12,972 nt of DNA, taken from assembly GCA_964590755.1 (NCBI GenBank), contig CAZPYK010000045.1, positions 1 through 12,972 of the forward strand. Reading direction: 5' to 3'. Numbering within the stretch: position 1 is the first letter of the stretch; each line of letters starts with the position of its first letter. A model generated the notes under the pieces. It was not told the DNA's origin and made no database searches. It saw nothing but the letters and a program-made list of their open reading frames with translations. Position numbers and translations under genes: made by a program. This document shows positions 6,832 through 12,972 of this stretch, piece after piece. This stretch comes from CAG-390 sp964590755. GTDB taxonomy: Bacteria > Bacillota > Clostridia > Oscillospirales > CAG-272.

Positions 6832-7542
6832 ATGCTTGAACCCAAATACAAGAGGATACTGCTGAAGCTCTCGGGCGAGGCTATATCCGGCGAGGACGGC
6901 ATTATCGATTTTGAGCTTCTCGACCGTATCGCCGCGACACTTATCGAAATATCAAATGCGGGAGTGCAGACGGCGGTCATTTTCGGCGCTGGCAACATAT
7001 GGCGCGGCAGACAGGGCGGAGAAATGGACCGCGTTACCGCCGACCGCATGGGCATGCTTGCCACCGTTATAAATTCGCTTGCCGCCAAGGATGCCATAGT
7101 GCGTGCCGGCGGCAGAGCCGAGGTCTACACCTCCACCGACATGATGCCGTATGCGGAATATTATACCGCCGACCGAGCCCTACGCTCGCTTGATGAGGGC
7201 AGCATAGTTATCTTCGGAGGCGGCACGGGATGCCCGTATTTTTCGACCGATACAGCCGGAATGCTGCGCGCCATAGAGATCGGCGCCGACGCCTTCCTGC
7301 TTGCCAAAAACGTCGACGGTATATATGACAGCGATCCGCAAAAGAACAGCGCCGCGGTACGTTTTGACACTATCGGATATATGGACATGGTAAAGCTGGG
7401 GCTCAAGGGAATAGATCTTACCGCCTCCGCCATGGGTGCCGAGTTCGGTCCCCCCGCCATTGCCTTTAAACTTGCCGACGTGGAGGATATAAAGCTTGCC
7501 GTCGAGGGCAAGTGCGCCGGCACCGTCATCTCAAGAAATTGA
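6832..7542 (+). CDS. pyrH: UMP kinase (amino acid kinase family)
   Basis: This 236-residue protein phosphorylates UMP to UDP with ATP in pyrimidine synthesis, as a cytosolic hexamer in the known family. Motifs seen: KLSGEA at 12-17, GNIWRG at 54-59, DRMGMLAT at 71-78, GGGTGCPYFSTDTA at 129-142 and KNVDGIYDSDP at 159-169. The length is normal for bacterial PyrH. The region usually reading LKVMDxTA appears as LKGIDLTA (191-198), a mild variant. The start has a strong AAGGAAGGA ribosome binding site. It heads the cluster with its own promoter. The conserved partner frr follows, but with 224 bases between them, 174 of which are an inserted repeat element. Confidence 0.97.
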   Translation: MLEPKYKRILLKLSGEAISGEDGIIDFELLDRIAATLIEISNAGVQTAVIFGAGNIWRGRQGGEMDRVTADRMGMLATVINSLAAKDAIVRAGGRAEVYTSTDMMPYAEYYTADRALRSLDEGSIVIFGGGTGCPYFSTDTAGMLRAIEIGADAFLLAKNVDGIYDSDPQKNSAAVRFDTIGYMDMVKLGLKGIDLTASAMGAEFGPPAIAFKLADVEDIKLAVEGKCAGTVISRN

Positions 7543-7549
7543 AGAAAAT

Positions 7550-7588
7550 AAAGGCAACACCGCACAATTCGCGGCTAACGCCTTTTTT
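7550..7588 (+). terminator. Terminator-like hairpin at the left end of the repeat element, after pyrH
   Basis: AAAGGC (7550-7555) pairs with GCCTTT (7580-7585) and CCGC (7560-7563) pairs with GCGG (7571-7574) across an internal loop. The descending arm runs into a T-run (7583-7588). The structure starts 8 bases after the pyrH stop. The large internal loop weakens it, so partial termination or attenuation is more likely than a full stop. Confidence 0.4.
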
Positions 7589-7725
7589 ACTCACTTGTTT
7601 GCATAAAATCCGTCATATTTTACAAATTTCCGTCGCGTAGGGTAAACTACGCGCGCGAAAATTTGTTTCATCTGACGAATTTTCTGATTGCGCAATTGAG
7701 CAAAAAGAATTGTGCGGTATTGCCT
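7552..7725 (+). mobile_element. MITE-like non-coding element between pyrH and frr, copy 2
   Basis: The element is 174 bp and carries no gene. Its ends are inverted repeats: AGGCAACACCGCACAATTC (7552-7570) and the reverse complement of 7707-7725, matching at 18 of 19 positions. Inside is a long hairpin (ACAAATTT 7622-7629 with AAATTTGT 7659-7666, CGCGTAG 7634-7640 with CTACGCG 7647-7653, loop GGTAAA) and a smaller one near the right end (GCGCAATT 7690-7697 with AATTGTGC 7708-7715). AAAATA flanks both sides (7545-7550 and 7726-7731), which may be a target duplication if A7551 belongs to the element. The last 54 bases recur at window positions 1-54. Size, inverted ends and lack of coding fit a miniature inverted-repeat element moved in trans by an unseen transposase; the class is unknown. 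Confidence 0.75.
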
Positions 7726-7766
7726 AAAATATTAAAGATACCAATACATTCGGAGGAAAAATTGAT

Positions 7767-8321
7767 ATGAAGCTGGAAACAAAGACATTTGACGAAAAAA
7801 TGAAAAAATCCATAGCTGCGCTTCAAAGCGAGCTTGAGGTCATTCGCGCGGGGCAGGCGAATCCTCAGTTGGTCAACCGTGTGAGCTTTGAGTATTACGG
7901 TGCGCCCACGCCGATCTCCAATATGGCAGACGTCAAGGCGACCGATGCCAAGACCGTGACCATAACTCCCTACGATCCTTCCACTCTTAAGGCTATGGAG
8001 CGCGCCATTTTGGCTTCCGACATCGGCATTACTCCCGCAAGCGACGGAAAGGTTATAAGACTTGCCTTCCCGCAGCCCACCGAGGAGAGACGCCGCGAGT
8101 TGGTCAAGCAGGTGCAGAAGATGGGCGAGGAGGCAAAGGTCGCCGTTCGCAACATCCGCCGCGACGCAAACGAGCTTTGCAAGAAGATGAAAAAGGATTC
8201 CGAAATGACCGAGGACGAGCAAAAGCTCTCCGAAAAAGCGGTGCAGGATCTGACCGACAAGTACATCAAGTTGGTCGATGACATTGTTGCCGCAAAGTCA
8301 AAGGACATAATGTCGATCTGA
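7767..8321 (+). CDS. frr: Ribosome recycling factor
   Basis: This 184-residue protein has the standard RRF length. RRF splits post-termination 70S ribosomes together with EF-G. Recognisable stretches are IRAGQANP (26-33), PISNMADV (49-56), ITPYDPSTLKAMERAI (66-81) and VRNIRRDAN (127-135), which contains the arginine cluster of the three-helix-bundle domain. Residue 30 is Q in the segment RAGQANP, where the family commonly has R. The start is ATG with GGAGG (7752-7756) 10 bases upstream. No clear promoter is visible between the repeat element and the gene, so expression probably relies on readthrough from pyrH across the element. uppS begins 10 bases after the stop. Confidence 0.97.
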   Translation: MKLETKTFDEKMKKSIAALQSELEVIRAGQANPQLVNRVSFEYYGAPTPISNMADVKATDAKTVTITPYDPSTLKAMERAILASDIGITPASDGKVIRLAFPQPTEERRRELVKQVQKMGEEAKVAVRNIRRDANELCKKMKKDSEMTEDEQKLSEKAVQDLTDKYIKLVDDIVAAKSKDIMSI

Positions 8322-8331
8322 CATACCGATA

Positions 8332-9051
8332 ATGGCTGACGATATCAAAAGCAACGACCGCGTTGCGCCCGCCGCGGCGGGTCCGGCGCATATAGCATTC
8401 ATAATGGACGGCAACGGCAGGTGGGCAAAAAAGCGCGGACTTCCGCGCTCCGCCGGCCACAACGCCGGAGCGCGAAAATTTCGGGAGATAGTAAATTATT
8501 GCGGTGACATCGGCATAGAATGTGTAACGGTGTACGCTTTTTCAACCGAAAACTGGTCGCGCCCCGCCGAAGAGGTCGATTCCATTATGAAGCTTTTTCG
8601 CGACTATATGACAGAGTGCGAAAAAAGCGCCCGCAAGAACGATATCTGCTTGCGCTTTTTGGGTGAGCTTAACCGCCTTGAGCCGGATCTGCGCGAGCGC
8701 GCCGAGAAACTCATGCGCGAAACCGCGGGGAAGAAGCTTAAGCTTAATATCGCGCTGAACTACGGCGGACGTGACGAGCTGGTCCACGCCTTTAATGCTC
8801 TGGCGGCATCCGGCAAACGGGACATATGCGAGGCGGATATATCCGCGGCGCTTTATACCGCCGGGCTGCCCGACCCCGATCTTATCGTGCGCACGGGCGG
8901 AGAACTGCGGCTTTCGAACTTCCTTCTGTGGCAGTCGGCATATGCCGAATATTATGCCACGCCGGTTTTGTGGCCTGACATGACACCGAAGGATGTTGAT
9001 CTCGCGGTCGAGGAATACAAAAAAAGAAAGAGAAGATTCGGCGGCGTCTGA
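8332..9051 (+). CDS. uppS: Undecaprenyl diphosphate synthase (cis-prenyltransferase)
   Basis: This 239-residue enzyme condenses isopentenyl diphosphate onto farnesyl diphosphate to make the C55 lipid carrier used for peptidoglycan and teichoic acids. Motifs: MDGNGRWA at 25-32 with catalytic D26, the GHNAG region (42-46), STENW at 71-75, NYGGRDEL at 143-150 and RTGGELRLSNFLLWQ at 187-201. Length is typical. The ATG at 8332 has no recognisable ribosome binding site. An in-frame stop at 8308-8310 and the lack of other start codons after it leave no alternative upstream, so translation is probably coupled to frr, whose stop is 10 bases before. Confidence 0.96.
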   Translation: MADDIKSNDRVAPAAAGPAHIAFIMDGNGRWAKKRGLPRSAGHNAGARKFREIVNYCGDIGIECVTVYAFSTENWSRPAEEVDSIMKLFRDYMTECEKSARKNDICLRFLGELNRLEPDLRERAEKLMRETAGKKLKLNIALNYGGRDELVHAFNALAASGKRDICEADISAALYTAGLPDPDLIVRTGGELRLSNFLLWQSAYAEYYATPVLWPDMTPKDVDLAVEEYKKRKRRFGGV

Positions 9052-9067
9052 ATCCTCGTTGTACATC

Positions 9068-9892
9068 ATGTTAAAAAGAACGATAACAGCCATAGGCATA
9101 GGACTGGTGCTGGTTCCGCTTCTGCTTTTCGGGCAGGACAGCTTTTTTATGCCGCTCATCTTTGCCGCGGTGGCTGTAATAGCGGAATTTGAAATGCTTC
9201 GTTGTATGGGGCTTCAAAAGAATAATTATATTTCGTCGGTGCTTTACCTGTCGGCGGCTGCCGCGCCCTTTGCGGCAAGGTATATTGAAGGGGAGATGTT
9301 TCTGGGCGGCGTTTTTGCCGCGGTGGGGCTTATACTTCTCGTGGTGCTGACGGTCTTTACCTTTTCGCACGGCACGGTCAGCCTTGAGCAGGCATGCGGC
9401 GCGGGAACGGTCGGCATATACATTATTTTGGCGTTCACATCGATAATCGTGCTCAGCGGCAGGTCTGCGGGGCATTATATGTGTCTTTTGATATTTGTGG
9501 GCGCGTGGTCGACCGATGTTTTCGCGTATCTGTGCGGCAGGCTCTTCGGAAAGCACAAGCTTATCCCCCAGATAAGTCCCAAAAAGACGGTCGAGGGCTC
9601 GATCGGCGGAATGGTATTCTGCGCGCTGTCCTTTGTCATTTACGCACTGGTGCTTGAAAGATTTGCGAACGTCGAACCGGACTATCTTGTGTTCATTATA
9701 GGCGGAATATTCACCTCTGCGGTGGCGCAGGCGGGAGATCTTATCATGTCCGCGATAAAGAGGAGCAAGGAGATAAAGGATTTCGGCAAGCTTTTGCCGG
9801 GACACGGCGGAATGCTCGATCGCTTTGATTCGGTGATGGCTGTGTCGCTGATGCTTTTGTTTATCGAAAAGTTCTTCGGATTTATAAAATGA
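9068..9892 (+). CDS. cdsA: Phosphatidate cytidylyltransferase (CDP-diglyceride synthase)
   Basis: This 274-residue, highly hydrophobic membrane enzyme converts phosphatidate and CTP into CDP-diacylglycerol, the precursor of anionic phospholipids. The family signature lies at residues 228-254: SAIKRSKEIKD followed by LPGHGGMLDRFD, with the conserved K, D, H and D residues present. About seven to eight membrane segments are visible. The ATG at 9068 gives the usual MLKRTITAI N terminus. The open frame extends back into uppS but those residues are not family-like, and TTG at 9059 is a weaker option. There is no clear ribosome binding site, so coupling to uppS (stop 16 bases upstream) is likely. 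Confidence 0.95.
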   Translation: MLKRTITAIGIGLVLVPLLLFGQDSFFMPLIFAAVAVIAEFEMLRCMGLQKNNYISSVLYLSAAAAPFAARYIEGEMFLGGVFAAVGLILLVVLTVFTFSHGTVSLEQACGAGTVGIYIILAFTSIIVLSGRSAGHYMCLLIFVGAWSTDVFAYLCGRLFGKHKLIPQISPKKTVEGSIGGMVFCALSFVIYALVLERFANVEPDYLVFIIGGIFTSAVAQAGDLIMSAIKRSKEIKDFGKLLPGHGGMLDRFDSVMAVSLMLLFIEKFFGFIK

Positions 9893-9913
9893 GCGTGAAG
9901 AATATAAAAGACG

Positions 9914-11080
9914 ATGAAAAATAAAAAACTGATCTTGCTTGGCTCCACCGGATCGGTGGGGACTCAAGCGGCGGATGTTGCACGGGCGCGGGGGTATTCG
10001 GTCCGTGCAATATGTGCAAAAAGCAATACTCGCCTTGTTGAGGCGCAGGCGCGTGAGTTCGCGCCCGCCTCGGTTGCCATGTTTGACGACGCGGCGGCGC
10101 GAGAGCTGAGGCTTTTGCTTGCCGACACCGATGTCAAGGTATATTCCGGCGTTGAGGGAATATGCGAGATGATTGCCGCATCCGACGCCGACACGGCGAT
10201 AAATTCGATAATCGGATATGCGGGGCTGGATCCGACTCTTGCCGTTATAGAAAGCGGAAAGGATCTGGCGCTGGCAAACAAGGAATCTCTTGTCGTGGCG
10301 GGAGATATAGTCATGCGCCGCGCCAGAGAGCGCGGTGTGGATATCGCGCCGATAGACAGCGAGCACTGCGCCATAGATCAATGTCTGCGTGCGGGCGAGC
10401 GCGGCGAGGTCAAAAGCCTGATAATTACCGCGTCGGGCGGTCCGTTTTTCGGAAAGAAACGAGCCGAGCTTTTCGATATCACCGCCGCGCAGGCGCTGGC
10501 GCATCCCACATGGAGCATGGGCGCCAAGATCACAATTGACAGCGCGACGCTGATGAACAAGGGCTTTGAGGTCATAGAGGCGGCACATCTTTTCGGCATC
10601 TCGGCAGACAAGATACGCGTGGTCGTTCACCGTGAGAGTATTATACATTCAATGGTCGAATTTGCCGACAACTCGGTGATAGCTCAAATGTCGGTGCCCG
10701 ATATGCGCCTTTGTGTTCAATATGCGCTGAATCGTCCCGAGCGCGACGCGGCGGTCATAGAGCCGCTTGACCTTGTCAGGATAGGCGCTTTGAGCTTTTA
10801 CGAGCCCGATGAGGAGACATTTTCGCCGCTGAAACTGGCGCGTGCGGCGCAATTGGCGGGCGGAGCGTCCGCGGCGGTGCTCAATGCGGCAAACGAGGTT
10901 GCCGTGAGCGAATTTTTGTCAGGCGGATGCGCCTTTACCGACATCATGGATACCCTTATATATGTTACCGATGAATTTTCATCATCGGCGCCGCAGGTGC
11001 ACGAGCTTGACGGAATACGCGAGGCAGACCGTGCGGCGCGCGAGAGCGCAAAAAGATATTTGTCACGTCGCAAGGCTTGA
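9914..11080 (+). CDS. dxr: 1-deoxy-D-xylulose 5-phosphate reductoisomerase
   Basis: This 388-residue cytosolic enzyme makes 2-C-methyl-D-erythritol 4-phosphate with NADPH, the committed step of the MEP isoprenoid pathway and the fosmidomycin target. Motifs: NADPH-binding GSTGSVG (10-16), NKESLV (122-127), metal ligands D148 and E150 in PIDSEHCAIDQC, SGGPF (174-178), the flexible loop HPTWSMGAKITIDSATLMNK (197-216) with E219 as third metal ligand, and SIIHSMVEF (242-250). Substitutions relative to the usual motif wording are C152 (commonly S) and HRESIIH (commonly HPQSIIH). The ATG has only a weak purine run upstream. An 11-codon ATG reading frame starting on the cdsA stop (9889-9924) overlaps the dxr start. 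Together with ispG it shows the organism uses the MEP pathway. Confidence 0.97.
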   Translation: MKNKKLILLGSTGSVGTQAADVARARGYSVRAICAKSNTRLVEAQAREFAPASVAMFDDAAARELRLLLADTDVKVYSGVEGICEMIAASDADTAINSIIGYAGLDPTLAVIESGKDLALANKESLVVAGDIVMRRARERGVDIAPIDSEHCAIDQCLRAGERGEVKSLIITASGGPFFGKKRAELFDITAAQALAHPTWSMGAKITIDSATLMNKGFEVIEAAHLFGISADKIRVVVHRESIIHSMVEFADNSVIAQMSVPDMRLCVQYALNRPERDAAVIEPLDLVRIGALSFYEPDEETFSPLKLARAAQLAGGASAAVLNAANEVAVSEFLSGGCAFTDIMDTLIYVTDEFSSSAPQVHELDGIREADRAARESAKRYLSRRKA

Positions 11081-11115
11081 GCGGCGGCGTGCTTTGATAA
11101 GGAACAGCCATAATC

Positions 11116-12147
11116 ATGATAATACTTTATTTTCTTTTGACCCTGCTTATTTTCGGGGTGCTGGTGCTGGTGCACGAGGGCGGGCATTTTTTGCTTGCGC
11201 GTCTTAACGGTATAAAGGTTGAGGAATTTGCCATAGGCATGGGTCCCAAGCTTATAAGCCGCGTGTCGAAAAAGAGCGGCATACGCTATTCTCTGCGTCT
11301 GTTTCCGATAGGCGGTTTTGTCAGCATGCCGGGAGAGGATGGGGATTCGGAGGATCCGGATGCGTTTTGCAACAAAAGCGTATGGCGGCGCATGCTTACC
11401 ATTCTTGCGGGGCCGCTTACCAATATTCTTGTGGGCTTTATCGGCATGACGGTGCTTGTATGCGCGTCAAGCACGTTGGCGTCCACCACTGTGGCGGATT
11501 TTTATGACGGGGCCACAAGCTCGGCATGGCTGCAAAGCGGAGACCGCGTTGTGTCGGTCGGCGGTGTTTCGGTGCGCACGGGCAACGAGCTGGTATATGA
11601 AATCATGAATCAAGGCTATGAGCCGATAGATATCACCGTCGTGCGCGACGGTGAGCGCGTGGTGCTGCGAGATGTTGAATTTCCCACATTTACCGAATCC
11701 GGCGCCGACTTCGGAGAAGCGGATTTTCGTCCGTATGCCGAAAAAAAGACTGTGGGCAATGTTATAAAGCATTCCTTTTATCGCTCGCTTTCCGCTATAA
11801 AGATGATATGGGATTCTCTTATCGACATGATAAGCGGCAGATACGGTGTTGAGGCGATATCCGGGCCTATCGGAGTGACCGAAACCGTCGGTGAGGCGGC
11901 AAAGCAGGGCGGAATGTCGGTGCTTTATTTGTTCGTTGTGCTTGCAATGAATCTGGGAGTGGTCAATCTTCTGCCTTTTCCGGCACTTGACGGCGGCAGA
12001 TTCGTATTTTTGCTGATCGAGGGGATAATAGGCAGGCCTGTCAACCGCAAGGTAGAGGCATATATAAACGGTATAGGGCTGCTTCTGCTTATGATATTGA
12101 TGGCTCTGATCGCATTTAAGGATATATTTGTTCTTGTAAGAAAATAA
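11116..12147 (+). CDS. rseP: Site-2 intramembrane zinc metalloprotease (RseP/RasP)
   Basis: This 343-residue membrane protease cleaves substrates such as anti-sigma factors and signal-peptide remnants inside the membrane. The zinc-binding HEGGH is at 20-24 in the first transmembrane segment. FPIGGFVSMPGED (63-75) is the conserved membrane re-entrant region. A second hydrophobic segment follows (about 97-121), then one PDZ-like domain (about 125-190), and the third ligand motif NLLPFPALDGGR is at 284-295 near the C-terminal segments. Single PDZ and length fit the Gram-positive RasP type, whose B. subtilis relative processes RsiW. AAGGA (11099-11103) lies 12 bases before the ATG, a long spacing. 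Its place after uppS-cdsA-dxr is the classic order. Confidence 0.96.
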   Translation: MIILYFLLTLLIFGVLVLVHEGGHFLLARLNGIKVEEFAIGMGPKLISRVSKKSGIRYSLRLFPIGGFVSMPGEDGDSEDPDAFCNKSVWRRMLTILAGPLTNILVGFIGMTVLVCASSTLASTTVADFYDGATSSAWLQSGDRVVSVGGVSVRTGNELVYEIMNQGYEPIDITVVRDGERVVLRDVEFPTFTESGADFGEADFRPYAEKKTVGNVIKHSFYRSLSAIKMIWDSLIDMISGRYGVEAISGPIGVTETVGEAAKQGGMSVLYLFVVLAMNLGVVNLLPFPALDGGRFVFLLIEGIIGRPVNRKVEAYINGIGLLLLMILMALIAFKDIFVLVRK

Positions 12148-12169
12148 CGGAAGGTGAAACCGAGAGGCA

Positions 12170-12972
12170 ATGAGTGCTAAGATCACAAAGAAAGTAATGG
12201 TCGGAGGCCTGCCGATAGGCGGCGGCAGTCGAATAGCGATACAATCGATGACCAATATTCCCGCACACGATGCCGAGGCGACATATGCGCAGATAAGGCG
12301 GCTTGAGCGTGCCGGGTGTGACATCATCCGCGTAGCCGTGCCGGATATCGAGGCTGCCGAGACGGTCAGATATATCAAGGAGCGCGGCATCGGGATACCG
12401 CTGGTCGCGGATATACATTTTGATTGGCGCATAGCCTTAAAATGCGTCGAGTACGGCATAGACAAGATAAGAATAAATCCCGGTAATATCGGAGATACCG
12501 AGCGCGTCGGTGCGGTGGCAAAGGCTTGCCGCAAGCGGGGAATCCCGATACGCATAGGTGTCAACAGCGGCTCGCTTGAAAAGTCGTTGCTTGAAAAGTT
12601 CGGCTCTCCGACCGCCGAGGCTCTTTATGAGAGCGCGATGGGGCATGCCGAGCTGCTTGAGCACTTTGATTTTAACGACATCGTGATCTCGGTCAAGTCC
12701 TCGGATGTTCGCGCCACCGTCGAGGCGTACAGATATATTTCGGAAAGATGCGACTATCCGCTTCATCTCGGCGTGACCGAGGCGGGCGGCAGCCGCATGG
12801 GTGTGATAAAGAGTGCGGCGGCGTTCGGAGCCTTGATCTGCGATGGGATAGGCGACACGGTGCGGGTATCTCTTACCGACGATCCCGAACGTGAGGTCGA
12901 GGCGGCACGGGATATACTGCGCGCGCCGGGGTGCCTGGGGCACGCGGGGCTGGATATCGTCAGCTGCCCCAC
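12170..12972 (+). CDS. ispG: 4-hydroxy-3-methylbut-2-en-1-yl diphosphate synthase, N-terminal part (cut by window end)
   Basis: The visible 267 codons encode the TIM-barrel part of IspG (GcpE), which reduces MEcPP to HMBPP in the penultimate step of the MEP pathway using a [4Fe-4S] cluster. Motifs: IQSMTN (24-29), ADIHFD (80-85), RINPGNIG (101-108), GVNSGSLE, HLGVTEAG and GDTVRVSLTDDP. The window ends just after SCP, at the first cluster cysteine of the SCPxCGR motif, so the cluster domain and remaining cysteines are outside. The start is ATG with GAGAGG very close (12162-12167) and GGAAGG further upstream (12149-12154), so the exact initiation signal is unclear. The gene is 22 bases after rseP and shares its operon. 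Confidence 0.96.
   Translation, partial: MSAKITKKVMVGGLPIGGGSRIAIQSMTNIPAHDAEATYAQIRRLERAGCDIIRVAVPDIEAAETVRYIKERGIGIPLVADIHFDWRIALKCVEYGIDKIRINPGNIGDTERVGAVAKACRKRGIPIRIGVNSGSLEKSLLEKFGSPTAEALYESAMGHAELLEHFDFNDIVISVKSSDVRATVEAYRYISERCDYPLHLGVTEAGGSRMGVIKSAAAFGALICDGIGDTVRVSLTDDPEREVEAARDILRAPGCLGHAGLDIVSCP

Noticed and set aside
7696..7738. Outward promoter at the right end of the repeat element driving frr
   Set aside because: TAAAAT at 7725-7730 looks like a -10 box, but no acceptable -35 box lies 16-18 bases upstream and the extended -10 TG is one base out of place.
9071..10648. 525-codon open frame on the - strand spanning cdsA and dxr
   Set aside because: It crosses the junction of two well-supported + strand genes, and its composition (rich in R, H, Y) is typical of an antisense shadow.
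11467..12564. 365-codon - strand frame spanning rseP and ispG
   Set aside because: Covers two conserved + strand genes and their junction; no recognisable protein features.
12571..12602. Direct repeat CTTGAAAAGT in ispG
   Set aside because: It encodes the normal SLEKSLLEKF segment of IspG and is explained by the protein sequence.
1..12972. CRISPR array, defence island, prophage or toxin-antitoxin system
   Set aside because: No regularly spaced repeats, no Cas, integrase or toxin-like genes; apart from two small proteins all genes belong to known housekeeping families.

Overview
The window reads as a chromosomal housekeeping segment from a Gram-positive, low-to-mid GC member of the Clostridia, probably a gut-type Oscillospirales-like organism. 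I base this on gene content and order (recD2-comF-mreB-pepD, then pyrH-frr-uppS-cdsA-dxr-rseP-ispG), a MreB/Mbl with Firmicutes-type sequence, GGAGG-type ribosome binding sites, sigma-A type promoters, and heavy ATA/GAT/GCC codon use. The taxonomic call is inference; no rRNA or other marker is present.

Left block (1-3616, + strand): the window opens with the right-hand 54 bp of a repeat. A small membrane-anchored protein of unknown function follows, then the DNA helicase recD2 and comF, closely spaced as one transcription unit ending in a hairpin terminator around 3557-3616. Second block (3634-6493): a sigma-A promoter drives a lone mreB/mbl-type actin gene and, 36 bp later, the dipeptidase gene pepD. 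A small two-helix membrane protein lies convergent on the - strand. Its stop codon shares the palindrome TTAA with the pepD stop, and a + strand terminator hairpin lies inside its 5' end.

The 317-base gap 6515-6831 separates divergent genes. It holds a - strand promoter, a foldable palindromic patch, a run of helically phased A-tracts and a strong + strand promoter for pyrH.

Right block (6832-12972): pyrH (UMP kinase), frr (ribosome recycling factor), uppS (undecaprenyl-PP synthase), cdsA (CDP-diglyceride synthase), dxr (MEP pathway), rseP (site-2 protease) and ispG (MEP pathway, cut by the window end). This is the widely conserved bacterial cluster. It supplies pyrimidine nucleotides, ribosome recycling, isoprenoid precursors (dxr, ispG) that feed the cell-wall lipid carrier (uppS), and phospholipid precursor (cdsA). 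Between pyrH and frr sits a 174-bp element with 19-bp terminal inverted repeats (18/19 matching). Its right end recurs at the window start with 53/54 identity, so it is a dispersed MITE-like repeat. This repeat is the most notable non-coding item. I see no CRISPR array, tRNA, rRNA, prophage or defence system, and no convincing new multi-gene system.
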